Shown here: positions 21,560 to 34,127 of the stretch, in pieces | How the letters are laid out: each line of letters opens with the position of its first letter | Position numbering within the stretch: the stretch's first letter is position 1 | Assembly (NCBI GenBank): GCA_963930775.1 | Contig: OZ005696.1 | Coordinates: forward strand, 2,914,001 to 2,978,000 | Origin: Cliona cf. orientalis | Taxonomy: Eukaryota > Porifera > Demospongiae > Clionaida > Clionaidae | Direction of reading: 5' to 3' | Length of the DNA stretch: 64,000 nt | Made by a program: the position numbers and the translations under genes | Notes under the pieces: model-generated | Databases searched by the model: none | What the model was told of the DNA's origin: nothing | What the model saw: only the letters and a program-made list of their open reading frames with translations

Positions 21560-24500
21560 ATGCGAAATTTACTCGGCAATTGTCTCGTGCTACTGGCTCT
21601 GGATGTAGCCAGCGGGATGCTTCGCCATCCGTTGAGACGAGAGCGTCCAGGCTCCCCGTCTCTCGCGGCTGAGAACAAACCAAGGTACAGCAACGACTGG
21701 GCAGTAGAGGTGAACGGAGGAGTAGAGATAGCGAACCAGCTAGCCGCTAAACTCGGCTTCGTCAATATGGGACAGGCAAGTTATTAGTGCTTTATATTGA
21801 AATTATAGCGATTGGCAATGGTGTGGTGATTCTAGTGCGTGTGTTTGTCTACTCACCTTCAAGTTGTTTGTTATTCTACCAAAGAATAGTTTTTGTTATA
21901 CATTGACAGGCTTGGTAGTTGAATAACACCATAATATTTAATAAAGGGGAGAGCCAGAGAGGGAGGGGGGAAGAGGAAGAGAGAAAGAGAGAGAACACTG
22001 AACAAGTTAAGAATCTTGAGGGAGTGAAGAGGAAAGAAAGAAAGAGAGAGAGAGAGAGAGTGGAACCGAGTGAAATAAATATTTTCTTCACATCCTCCTT
22101 TCAGATTGGAAACATTGAGAATCACTATCGCTTTCAGATGCTTGTCAATGTTAATGGTACAAGTGCCGGATCCACTTACACGAAGAGTGCTGATTACCGC
22201 TACATTAGGAGCAGGAATCTGGGATCATTTGCAGAGATCGGCCTCCAAACTACTCTAACCACCAAGCTCCAGTCTGAAAACATGGTGTGCATAAATATTA
22301 TTACATGTGTGTATGTAGAAATTGAGCAATGAAGGCTTGCATATGGTCCACACCTACTGTATGTACTTCACACTAGACTAATGGACTCCTTGTTTAATTT
22401 ACACGATATTTCCATCAGTTATTATGTACTAGGGATGTCTGGTAGGTTTTTAGCACTCTTTCAAGGCTGTGTGCAAAAAGGTTCTTAGAGGGTTTCACTC
22501 TCACAAAAAGCCTAGTCTAGCGCCTTACTGAAATTTTATAGTCCAGTGCTGTGTATAACTGCAGTCAGCTAATGAAGTAGAGTCCCTGTGTTGGTGCATA
22601 TACAGCAAAATGTTACAGTACTATAATAGCTGAATGTCAAAAATTAATGAGTAAAGGTACATGAGGGCTACATGTGCATGACTGTCAGATCTTGCTGTCA
22701 TTTACAGCTGATGAGAGTGCAGTGTTGGTTATTGCCTACACTGTAACACATACACAGGTGTGAGTGAATATTAAGTCCCCATCCTTATTAGGCTATACTT
22801 AAAATAATATTTTTCTACAGGTTGGTCGTGTTGAGCAGCTACGGCTGAAGAGACACTCCAAGAAAGAGTTCAGGCACCCTAATGATCCCAAGTTTGACAG
22901 AGAGTGGTCACTGGTATGTGAAATAATATTATATTTAGAAGTAATTCTAGTGTACGGATTGCGAGTGAGATATGATCTGTAAGCTTGATACATGTAGCTC
23001 AATAATTGATTCATTCAGATGGAAATTAATTTCTTGTTCAGTGCATCCATATTTTTCTGGTCCAAAAAAAGGTTAAAGTGATAAGAAAAAATTGAGCCAT
23101 GTAGCTGCGTATGTGTACTATGATTTGTAAGTAATTAGTTTATTGCTGGTACCAAGATTGTTGTTTGAGCAAGAACAGGGAGCTTACATCAGAGCAAGAA
23201 GTGACAATATTTTCTACCAGCCACAGTTCTTAACCTTCACTGTCAGAGCTGGAAGTACAAAGAGAAAATGATGACATATCTAATTATAATATTATTAATT
23301 TTTCTTTCCTGCTCACTGGACCCCAATTTATTCCCCTGTTGACCAATAATGAATAAATGTGGCTGGCCTTACTGTATTCATGCCCTGACTGGCTTCTTGT
23401 TCACTCAGCCTTGAAGTCTGGCACCATGGACCATGCAACTACATGCAAATGTATGTACCTGTTATATTATAGCCTGGCTGCATGTACTATACATTTACAC
23501 TATAATGTACATAATAGTTATCTGCTAGTAATTGGGGTGCATGAGATGCATGGTCGAATGCACCCCAATTACTGGCAGATAACTATTTTGTTGGTAGTTG
23601 ACCTCTGTTCATCATTGGCCTACTTTATGATGACCCAACCCCTTCCCATAGCTGGCAAATTGCCTATAAAAACTTTGGTTGCTAAGCAACTACCAACAAG
23701 TGTATATGTCTAGTGTGATTGGTGGAATATGGCATAGTTTGAGAATTCATGTAAGAGGAGGCATCAACATCCTATATATAGTGGCAGATACTTGTACCCT
23801 GGCATATCCTGTTGATACTTTGACAAGTACAGTTGTACTCCCTACATGCTGGCATTTTAAAACACCATTAATTACAGGCAACTACCAGATGTTACAGCCT
23901 TGATTTCCCTAACAGGTGTTTAAATAAGCACATTGCAAACAAGCTAATTTTTATATATGGCTGTGCTCTTCTAACAAGGGTCTTAGTACGTTAGCTACAT
24001 GTAGTTTTTGTGAGACTATCGGAGTGCATTGTTCTCCCCAAGCACAATTCAAGATGTGACCATGCAGACTTGATGTGTAGTGCCTTTGGATTCTCTTCAT
24101 TCACACATCAGAGGAAGCTTTGTACAGTGATTCAGAAGGCTTATTTGGGTTGAGTGGTGTTATGCTTTACTATAATATGTGTGCAGGAGGAAATGCATGT
24201 GTTGTGCGTGAAAATATTTGACCATGTCCCCTAACTACCGTATGAGGCCATGCCCCACAAAATTATAACATGTGCTGTAGTACAGTCAGTGCTAAAAACA
24301 CTAAAGACACATGTCAGTGTGTAATCAAAACATAATAATTATTATAAGCGCAAAAAGTGTTTGAAGTAGCTCTCTACTTCTTAAAAGCCAAAAGTTTACC
24401 TTGGGACCTTGAATACCATCACTGTGACTCCAGTCTAAAAGCTATGAAAATTCCAGCACATAAGTAGAATTTCAGATCATTTCGGAACACATGGCAACTG

Positions 24501-27500
24501 TGACGCTATAATATAGTCATGTAATAATATGGGCTATATGTATGTAACTAGAAGGATAGCAGCTTACATCATAAAATTAATAGCAATTATACTTGTGAGT
24601 GAGTAATGATGTCTTAATTTGCATGCTATCTATAGCTGAACACTGGTCAGATAGGCTCCACCCCCTTCCTTGATCTGAATGTGGAGAGAGCATGGATGCA
24701 GGGCATCACTGGAGAGGGAATCATTGTTGGTTTTGTCGATGATGGTAAGTTATCCACTTAACTACCGTATAGGTTAGTTCATGTACATGTATGTATAGAG
24801 GGAAACTTTGGTGATCTGAAATGGCTTTCGGATTGTATTGATTAAGAGTGATAAGAGGGAGGAGGATTGAGAGTGTTGTACTCCGTTGCTCCCATATTGA
24901 AATGTGAAATTGCGTGGGAGAAAATGTTAAGCCATACTGGGTGGCTTTTCATAACTATAAAGTATTTGCATTTGAAGAATGTATAGGCTGATGATAATGC
25001 CGCACCTATAGGAGCCTCATTCACTAACTCTCTCCCATTGAAAGCTTGGATGTGTGAACGGATTGCCATCCTCTGTGTGCAATGTTCACACATGCAGCTA
25101 GTGCACTGGGATGCCATTGTATTCACTCTAGAGAACTTTAAGTTGTTTCAGTGGCAGCTGTTTCTGGCACTCGCTGAAATAGACAATTTTAGAGCAGCTG
25201 TTTGCTGTTTGCTTGGAGTGGGTCCACAATCTTTTGCAAGACTAGTGTAGTCTTTGATTACCTGTTTAGGCTTCAGTAGGTGGGTTTCAGGCCAGTAGGT
25301 GTCAAGGTGAGGTATGGGCCTCATTATAAATTATGTACATTAAATTTTATGTATGGGATATTTGATATTATGCACATTTGTATGGGGAATATTTGATTTC
25401 TAAAGGGTCTTGAATGTACTACTGTTCTCCTTTGCACTCTATAATGTAGGTCTTGAGCACACCCACCCTGATCTCACAGGAAACTATGTAAGTTATCAAA
25501 ACTGGTGGGTGTTAATTGACATAGATTTTGCAGTATAATCATAATGATATTATGATTCCTGGTCTGCTAATAATATAATTATCCCCCTGTCCCTTGGCCA
25601 CTCCCAATTTTTTCACTGTTACAATGTTCAATGTCATTCTAGCTTCAGCTGGGTAGTGATGTGCCCCAATCTTTTCAATGCACACAATGCTGAAGAGGTT
25701 GGAGACCTTGCTACAGTAATGTTGTGAAGCAGGATCAGCTGTCTTATTTTTATGCCAACCAATCATAATGTACATGTACATATAGTTTTACGATCTTGCA
25801 ATGTACATGCTGGCACATGATAGTCATGCTGACCTACCCTACCACAAGTAGAACCAGGAAGCCACTGTTAATGTCACCAGACTCTTCTTGCACCTGCTTG
25901 GAGAAGACTGAGAGCCTTTAGCTTTGGGACATTCCCAGTGATTATTACAGGACCTTAGGTCATGCTAATGGAGTTAGAGCTAATCTGAAGAGCCAGGATG
26001 AATGGTGGTAATATTAACACTGAAGTCCAGATATGACTTTGGTATTGGACCTTTGAACCAGGCAGGAAGCCTTGTGGGTGATGGAATTCCAACTCTTGTT
26101 GCCTTCAAAGGGAGTGTACCATAATAATATTATAGACAGAGTCCCTTGACTCTAAAAGTAGGGATGACCTGGACACTCCCATAATTACATGTAATACTTG
26201 TTGTGTACTTTTTTGGCCAGGCCATATCCCTATTTGTGTGCAACATTGTAATATGGGAGTGGCACCTGATGCATACAATCAAGAGTATATACTCTTGATA
26301 CAATATATACCGTATTTCCTCGAAATCTCGCCGCAGCGAGATTTTATTTCAAGGCTCCGTTTGGTGCGGCGACAATTCGAGGGCGGCGTCTACAGAGATC
26401 GATACGCACGCACGTACACATAAGCCTAGTTGTATGCACGTAAAATGTCCCTGCACATACGGAAATTGCTGTCGACCCCTTACCATGCGGCGAGATTTCA
26501 AGGGCGGCGTTTATTGGGACGAGTTGGCAGATAGATGCGGCGACATTTCAAGGGCGGCGGGATTTTGAGGAAATACGGTAACTGCCTGCAGCATGGAGAC
26601 CATTAACTTTTGTTCCCCTCGATCATTATGCCTTCCCTGTCAAGGTTGAGTGCACTCTGTAGCTGAGTAGGTACATATGCTTGCCTGTGTATATAGGATA
26701 ATCACTCATTCTTTAGTGAAAAAGCCAACACAATGTCTGACTATTGCTTTTTATGAGAGAAATCTTATTGCCATAAAGCATCATGTACATGTACGTATCC
26801 CTTGTTCGTGTGGGGTATGCACATTGAAAGGTGGCTAGCACTAGTATATAGTGTATTGTGTGGCGATTTGCAACAACTTTGTATACAGGAAGTGACATCA
26901 TCATTACATGCAGTGTACATACATTTGTGGTAACCACAAGTTGTATGCGCCTTATCACAGTATAAGAGTCTGAATCAAGCCTACCCATCTTTGCCTTAAA
27001 CTAATGAGTAAGGAAAATAACAGATCCTGGTGACGCGGGATCTTGCGACAAAAGTTTCGCGATCAATTTTTGGAGGGTGAGAGGCCACCCTGGGTGACCC
27101 ACCTACTTCTGTGGGATGCCCTCGTGTTTGTGGTCTCCGTTACCCAATTATACAAAGAAAAATTAAATTATCTAAAGATGTGGTTGGGATCAATGCAATT
27201 ACTTGGGCTCAAAGGGTGTGTAGCTATACAGTAGATGTACTTTACTGGCTGATGCCTAGCAACCGTTGTTGGCAAGCTGCTAATGTGGATAAGCATAGGG
27301 TAGGCTAAAGACAAAAACGGAGTCAATTGCTAGCAACCAAAGGTTTGTGGTTTGTATAGGAAAATTTCCAACTATGGGATGGGTGTGGATGATCACTAGA
27401 CCTGAAAGTAAAAAGGGGGAGGGGATTACTGATAAAAAAAAACTATGCATCTCAACCGATTGCAAGATCTTGCAAGTACGTACATGTACATGTATGTATT

Positions 27501-30500
27501 ATGTCCATACAATATGCATATACCGTAAATCGTGAATATTTCGATGTTAAAATATTTTCGGATAGCATGGCTTGTGCGAAAATTAAACGCACGAAATACA
27601 TGCGCAATATTAACGACAATGCAGTACAGGGTCGTTTGTCCGAAATTATTTAACACGAAAAATTATCACATGAAATATTTTAGACACGAAATATTCGCAA
27701 TTTGCGGTACAATTATTGATGTGCACTCAACTCCAACTGCAGGATTCCTATGCAAGCCATGACTTTGTAGACCAAGACAGTGACCCCACCCCTACCAAGT
27801 ACTATGGCGACGAGCCCGATCGCCATGGTACCAGTTGCGCCGGCGAGGTCGGAATGTCCAAGGACAACAACAACTGTGGAGTAGGCGTGGCCTACGGGTG
27901 CAAGATCGGCGGGCTGAAGTTGGACCTTAGCAACTCGGATGATTTGACTGAATCGGAAGCTCTTGGCTACCATCTGAGTCATATCCATGTCTACAGCAAT
28001 AGCTGGGGCCCGGCTGACTATGGGTTCACTGTGGATGGGCCTGGGTACTACTTGGCATCAGCTTTTGAATCTGGAGTGATATATGTAAGTCGTTATTGAT
28101 TTAATTTTAGACACAACACATTTGTGGTGCATACTATGGTATCTGGCAGGTTTACGATTAAGTGTATAAGAGGGGCCGGATGATTTGTATTGGAATGCAG
28201 TTAATTGATATTACAATATTATATATCTAATCTGACTTACTAGTAAATTCACTCTAATAGAACTTTTGTTTTCTCTACGTTTACCAAGCCTGTAGCTTAG
28301 TCCTTGCTCTTAGGTTCCCATGCCTTGGCCTTTCAAACTGAGAGTGCAATGATGAAGCTATTTCGCATGTATATCTAGGTGGGGTACCGGTGAAACCATC
28401 AGCACTGTGCTTCTCAATCCATAATGTGTGCATTTGTACATTATTATATTGTCTCTGGCTTGTTTGTTTCTATGCACGTTTACATCACACTGCTGCCAAA
28501 TGATTGTGAATCCATTGTCCAGTTGGCAAGGAACAGTAATTCGTACCTCTATGCTTCTAGTATGCAGTGTTCTCCCTGGATTTTTTTCAGTAGGAGGGTA
28601 TGGTTTGGGAGACATTACCAACCATGTCAAAGGTTTTAAGCTCCACCTAGTTGAAGATTGAAAGGGAACTGCTCCCTACGTAGGTGTGAGGTGTAGTGTA
28701 GCTAGCAAGAAGATGAACGATTAAATGAATATCATCAGAAAGTGTAAATTTACTAAAGGTTTATGTGACTTCAAACATTGGAACCCCCCCCCCCCCCACA
28801 CCCAAATGCACACACACACACACACACACTCTTGTACACACCTCCATACTGAAAGTATTTAGGCAATTTGGGTTAAGTTTGGAGATGCTTGAATACCAGA
28901 TACCAAAATCAGCCGTGATATTATTATAAGCACTGATTGCATTAATAGTTGAAAACCGTACTCAAGTTCCCTTTCTATTATATAGAAAACCTACATGTAT
29001 ATGTACACTTGTAGGGAAAATTGTGTGCAAGTGGAAACATTCATCCATGCATACATGTAGCTTCTGTAACATTTTTTTGAAGTACATGTACATGATTACC
29101 CTGCGTGCGCGCATGCGCAGCAGGGGGTAAAGCAATCGGTTTGTCTGTCGTCTGTTGTCTGTTGTCTGTCAGCACAAAAATCGGCAAATCTCAACATTTA
29201 GGCAAAAGTAGGATCAATAAATGGGACAAAATGATGTAAGACAGCGAAAAAACACCTTCTGTCTCATTCTTAACACTAGGCAATACCCAGGGAAGCTACA
29301 AATCGTGCGAGTATGTCGGACACGCCTACTTCGAACACGCCCACCTAGTACCTCCTGAAGTCTATTGCGCATGCTCGAGCTGCTCTCTATTTCCAGGGAG
29401 TATACTGCGCATGCTCGAGCGGCTCTACAGCATACTTTTAGCTCAAAATTTGTGATCGTGGACCTCAGAAGGGAACGACAAAGTTCATGAGTAGCAAGCA
29501 AGAGGCCATGGGTGATATTGCCATGGCACGCGGGGTATGTGCTCTATGAGCTCTAGTTTAGTTCAGGATTTTGCTCAAGAGGGGGCAATCCAAGGAGGGC
29601 AGCCCCCATATACATGTAACATTATAGGGAAGGCCAATTTCCAGGGTGGGGGGGGGGGGGGGGGGGGGTTGGGAGTCAATCCCAAGGGGAGTGAAAGCAC
29701 CCCTGCCCCCGTGAAATAAACCCTGTACATGATACATGTGGTTGTATTACTATAGTGATAGGGCATGGGGTTGCCTTGTTCCAGCCATTCCCATGTTCAC
29801 TGAAAAATTGAGGGGAGTGTATGTGTATGCTTGTAGTCTAGCCACCATGATGTGCCTTTGAGAGAGAGAGAGAGAGGGAGAGGAAGAAAAGAGAAAGAGA
29901 GAGAGAAGGGGGGGGGGGAGAGAGAGAAAGAGAGGGAGAGGGAGAGAGAGAGCGAGAGAAGAGAGGAGAGTGAACACCCAGCACCATGCAATAATTTCCA
30001 AACTGTAGGGTCGTGGTGGCTTGGGCTCCATCTTCATCTGGGCAGCTGGCAATGGAGGGGAATACTATGACTCGTGCACTGCTGATGGTTATGCCTCAAG
30101 CATCTACACCATAGCAGTGGGTTCAGCAGACCAGAATGGAAAGCAGGCTGATTACGATGAGTTCTGCTCCTCCAAGATGGCTGTCACATTCAGCTATGAC
30201 TCATGGACGTTCCCCAGCGCAGATGATAAGTGGAAAGCTTATAACCAAGTGGTGAGCGTAGCATATTAATACCCTTGTGTTTATTCTGTTGACGACCATT
30301 TCCATGCATAAATCAACAAACGTGACGACCTTTACCATTTGAAAGCCAGGTACCTTGACGACCTTAACCCTCTGTTCTTCCAAGTGCTCCATACATTTGT
30401 ACACTTATGACTGCAATACAGTGTGCATGTACATATACTCTTTATGTAAGAGTATAGTGTAAATGTGTACCTGTACCTCTCTTCCCTCAGACTACCACTA

Positions 30501-30683
30501 CTCTGAATGGTGAGTGCACTGATGACTTCACCGGGACCAGTGCCTCCACTCCGCTCATGTCTGGAGTGGCTGCCCTCACTCTGCAAGCGAAGTAAGTTGG
30601 TAACAGTGCAGTATTAACACGCAATGTATGTACCCCCTGGCCGATTCTTAGTTCATGATCATTCCTTGATGTATCATGTCACA

Positions 30684-30763
<80 letters not shown>

Positions 30764-33555
30764 CTCTTCCTCCCCTCTCTCTCATTCTCTCTCCCTCTCC
30801 CCCCCCCCCTCTCTCCTCTCCTTCTCCTTTTTCTCCCCATTATACCAACACCATGCAGCCATCAACTGACGTGGCGTGACATGCAGTACCTGGTGGTGTA
30901 CACCTCTGACTCCTCCAAGCTGGTGGATGGGGACTGGCAGACCAACGGTGGGGGGCTAAAAGTCTCCCACAAGTTTGGATTTGGAGCTATAGATGCTGAG
31001 GCTATGGTGACCAGAGCTAGGAATTGGACACGTGTACCTGACAAGCTCATACGTACAGTACAGCCTTCTAATTATAACTTGTAAGTGTTTCAAGTTGATA
31101 ATCATAAAAATTCTATGGCTACATGTATAAGTAATGGTTAGACACTGTTAAGGAGGTTTTTATGTGATTTAGAAGACCTCAGGGCTCATAGAACTCTGGT
31201 GAAGGGCTCTATGTGTAGAATCTCCAGTGAAGTGAGGGTTCTTCGGCCCTGAGGTCTTACAAATCTCGTAAACCAACTAAAGGGTGTCTAACAAGTTCAG
31301 ATCATAATTATAGCCCAAGGATCCAAAGTTGTAGGGGTTCCATTAAATCTTGTAGGGGTTCTATCAGACTTCTAGGTGTTCTATCACATAATATAGATAC
31401 CTGCTAATGACCAATCAGATTGCAGTATTGGTTACAACTATGATCTAAGTGAGAATATTATGCTTCTACATGTACATGTACAGTAAACTTTGCAGTCATT
31501 TGTATTTATCTCATTGATTATACTCACTTGTGACATGAAATAGTTCATTAATGCATGTAACAGCATCTTCAGTAGCTACTTAGGGTGCATAGTACTAATG
31601 CATTGTTGACTGGGTGTCAATTTCTCTACCTGCAGCGGAAGTTACGTAACAGTTCGTAATCATCAGCCATGGACCACCACCTTCAGTGTGCGATCATCCA
31701 ACATCGGCATTGCCTATCTTGAGCATGTTGTCGTGAATATGACCTTGGCCATCGGAGGCTATAGCAGAGGTTATGACATCAGCGATTTTGAAGACGAAGT
31801 GTATATAGTCTCAGACGTTGACCAGCTCTACGAGTGGCTTCAGGACCCCCACCCTCGTAGGGGGGACATCAAAATTCAGCTCACCTCCCCCCAGGGGACC
31901 ACTTCTACCCTCCTCCCTTACAGGAACTATGACTTTATCAATGAAGACGGCTATACCAATTGGCCGTTTATGTCCGTTCAGCATTGGGGTGAGGATCCAT
32001 CTGGAACATGGACGCTCACTGTGAACTTTAAATCATTGAATGGCTACGTCCAAGTTAGTGATGTGACCATGACTCTTCACGGTACTCCAACAGTCCCTGC
32101 CGCGGTTTTGGCGATCCCAAGGTCATGTGACCAGGCGTGTGCTAGGAACTGCTCCGGCCCTCGTGCGTCAGACTGCGATGCTTGTAGCGACTATCGGGTG
32201 GCAGCTACGCTGGAGTGTGTCTCCACGTGCCCCAGTACTACCTACGCTCACAACAAGTACTGCTTGAGTAAGTCCCTGTAATTAATTAGGAGAATCTGTT
32301 CTTATGTTTATATACTTGAACATAATAATAGGTGGTTCTCGTCAGCCAGATCACAAGATAATTTATCCAAGTAAGATTGTGTATTATAATAATAATTATT
32401 ATCGGCAATCTCATAGTAATATGGTCGATGGTGATAATGCGTGTGCATGTACCTCATAAAATTCAACTGACTTAAAGAATTTCCTGCCCAGGAAGACAGT
32501 AACTGCCCTTATCTGAGTGTGCTAGTGTATTTCTATTAGTGAGCTAAATCATCTCTCACTGACAGTTTGCTGGGCAAAATTTCGTAGCAGTAAAAAAAAA
32601 AAAAACAACCGGTGAGCTCGAGAGAGGCCTTTTCGCTCGCAAGACTAGAATGAGATGTGACACATTGTAGCCATTGATGATGATGGTTGTAGCTTCATTG
32701 CAAGGGTGCATATAAGCCCAAATCTATCCACGCAGTATTCTTTGTCACGCCATTAATTTGGCATGACTCTATTGTTCAGTGTAAGAGCTCACCCAATGCG
32801 TGAAAGACGGCCTGTGGAGGAGTGGATACATGTACATTTACATACGATAATATTAATATTGATAGCAGTTGCATGTACATACCTCTAAGCTGTCCAACTC
32901 ATTCAGTGTGCAAATTGAAACTATGTACAATCGCTACAGTACATTACAATAATTATAATTATTATGGATACCTATAGAACAAAGGAAGGGAGGTCTCGGC
33001 TCATTGCTCCCACTAGTCAATGGCATACCTTGCCTTTATGTTATCACTTTTATACCATTCCAAATTGGTGTGCTGTATTATGTTACATGTACTTGTATTG
33101 ATTGTGTTCATGTGAGCCTTGCACGGCTGTTTTTGGATAACTGCAAAGTTTGGGGAGTGATTAAAGTTATAGTTTGGTGGACTTACGATGGTATTACCAA
33201 ACTACCAGTGTGCCGGGCAAATGCTCACTCCTGGATAATGCCATGTGCCCAAATTTCAATATTTTAGCCAAGCACCCATGCAGTCCAAAATTGCAAGTTA
33301 TTCTTAAGCATCCATGGCATGGGCATTTCAGATAATTTTTGTTGTGAAAGTGATGTGTACATTTTTAATTTTCCAGGTGACAATGGGAAGGTGAGTATCT
33401 TCGTTTACATCGGGGGTGCATTGGGCGGAGTGTTCCTGCTGGCCGTCATCGTTGGAGTGGTCATAGGAGTGATCGTTGCTGCACGCAAGAGGTCACAGAG
33501 GTCAACCGGTGGTCGACAGTTTCGCTATGCTCCTATTGCACCTGCTGCAGTATAA
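21560..33555 (+). CDS. furin: Furin-like proprotein convertase, membrane anchored
   Basis: Twelve phase-consistent exons: 21560-21775, 22105-22284, 22821-22913, 24636-24744, 25450-25487, 27743-28084, 30009-30251, 30491-30591, 30859-31080, 31636-32267, 32332-32370 and 33377-33555, for 797 aa. The order is: signal peptide; prodomain ending in autocleavage site RLKR (140-143); S8 catalytic domain with Asp198 (VDDG), His240 (HGTSCAG), oxyanion Asn341 (AAGNGG) and Ser423 (GTSAST); P domain (about 500-660, GEDPSGTWTL); a short Cys-rich segment (CDQACARNC...CSDYR); a transmembrane helix (about 745-772); and a 23-residue tail. By family knowledge it cleaves precursors after basic motifs in the trans-Golgi network and at the cell surface. 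Intron 1 uses a GC donor. Spacing Asn to Ser is 82 residues against about 73 in furin. The start is the Met preceding the hydrophobic leader. Confidence 0.95.
22020..22060. repeat. GA-rich simple repeat, furin intron 1
   Basis: AGAGAG/GAAAGA purine tract within about 21955-22060, just upstream of exon 2. It generates spurious Lys/Arg/Glu-rich frames on this strand and Ser/Leu-rich frames on the other. Confidence 0.85.
23515..23701. mobile_element. Dispersed fold-back repeat, copy 1 (furin intron 3)
   Basis: Begins with a hairpin (TAGTTATCTGC...GCACC against its complement ending CAGATAACTA at 23585). It continues as a conserved block with GACCTCTGTTCATCATTGG, TTGCCTATAAAAACTTTGG and TTGCTAAGCAACTACCAACA. 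A nearly identical copy is at 42715-42901 in an RFX intron. Divergent relatives sit at about 7065-7175, 18230-18340 and, inverted, 27230-27400. Confidence 0.8.
26310..26578. mobile_element. MITE with TA duplication, CCGTATTTCCTCGAAATCTC family
   Basis: Ends CCGTATTTCCTCGAAATCTCG and the complement-like GATTTTGAGGAAATACGG, flanked by TA at 26308-26309 and 26579-26580. The interior has several GCGGCGA...TTTCAAGGGCGGCG repeats. It lies in furin intron 5. No protein is encoded. Confidence 0.85.
27523..27707. mobile_element. MITE with TA duplication, CCGTAAATCGTGAATATTTC family
   Basis: Ends CCGTAAATCGTGAATATTTCG and ACGAAATATTCGCAATTTGCGG, flanked by TA at 27521-27522 and 27708-27709. It is 185 bp, AT-rich inside with repeated CGAAATAT-like words. 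It ends only 35 bp before furin exon 6 (27743), so it abuts the branch-point region. Confidence 0.8.
29095..29557 (+). mobile_element. Dispersed repeat bounded by TTACCC...GCGCATGCGCAG and GTGCTCTA.GAGCTCTAGTT
   Basis: Starts with a GC-rich palindromic block (GTGCGCGCATGCGCAG) followed by GGGTAAAGCAATCGGTTTGT, and ends CGCGGGGTATGTGCTCTATG plus AGCTCTAGTT. Other copies are at 52102-52503 (same strand) and 51480-51836 (inverted). Tail fragments occur near 4788 and 16092. It lies in furin intron 6. Confidence 0.75.
29648..29668. repeat. Poly-G tract, furin intron 6
   Basis: Run of about 21 G residues, flanked by more G-rich sequence. It creates a spurious poly-Pro frame on the minus strand. 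Confidence 0.85.
29858..29970. repeat. GA-rich microsatellite, furin intron 6
   Basis: Purine tract of GAGAGA and GAAAGA with a short G run, ending about 38 bp before exon 7 (30009). It gives Arg/Glu-rich shadow frames only. Confidence 0.9.
30686..30779. repeat. CT dinucleotide microsatellite, furin intron 8
   Basis: About 45 consecutive CT units, followed by a broader pyrimidine-rich stretch to about 30838 that acts as an unusually long polypyrimidine region ahead of exon 9 (30859). Length polymorphism between individuals is likely. Confidence 0.95.
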
Positions 33556-34127
33556 AATTCATCGCCAGTGCATAATAATATTATTATTATTTTTTTTTAT
33601 AATAGTTAGTGTAGTTTTATAATAATTATTATTAATAAATTTCTACAATGTATTAAACTACCTCCACAACAGCATTTTATATTATGCATAATAATATTAT
33701 TATTCATCATGATTATGTACCAAAATACTTTTCAAGCCAGCTTTAATTATTGTATGCGCAGGCGCAATGCAAAACATTATTGACCGGAAGTACTGCGGAG
33801 TTACAGTATACATTCCACTGGATTTACGTCGGTATCCTAGATACCGTAACCACAGCGACCATCCAATTATTCGGTTCCCACGGGTGCTTTGTGTTAATTG
33901 GGCATGGGGCTCGTTGAGCTCACGACAGACACCTATATCTGCCGCTGAAAACGCCGTTACCGATCTCAGTCGAGCGTCTGGGACGCAAGTCAAGTCTCTC
34001 TAAGGTTCGTCGAGCGATCGAGAGAGATCGTTCCAGGTGCACGGCCCGCGGCCCGACGAAGCTAAGGCGAAGTGTTGAGTTTGAACCCAATTTTCATTTC
34101 CCGCTCTGACGCTCATACCAGAGGAGG
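33556..34127. promoter_or_regulatory. Furin 3' end and RFX promoter/5'UTR region
   Basis: A 572-bp interval between the furin-like stop and the RFX start. A canonical AATAAA at 33634-33639 lies 79 bases past the furin stop. From about 33740 the base composition becomes markedly GC-richer, as expected for the RFX promoter and 5'UTR. It holds a perfect 7-bp inverted repeat CGGTATC/GATACCG with a 3-base spacer (33830-33846), directly followed by GTAAC. Confidence 0.6.
33634..33639 (+). terminator. Polyadenylation signal of the furin-like gene
   Basis: AATAAA hexamer 79 bases after the stop codon, in AT-rich sequence. It is the first canonical hexamer downstream of the stop. Confidence 0.65.

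Noticed and set aside
28760..28830. Possible short direct-repeat array (CA repeat and poly-C) considered as a CRISPR-like array
   Set aside because: Simple microsatellite in an intron of a eukaryotic gene; no spacers.
30624..30879. Ser/Leu dipeptide-repeat frames
   Set aside because: They translate the CT microsatellite and pyrimidine tract upstream of furin exon 9.
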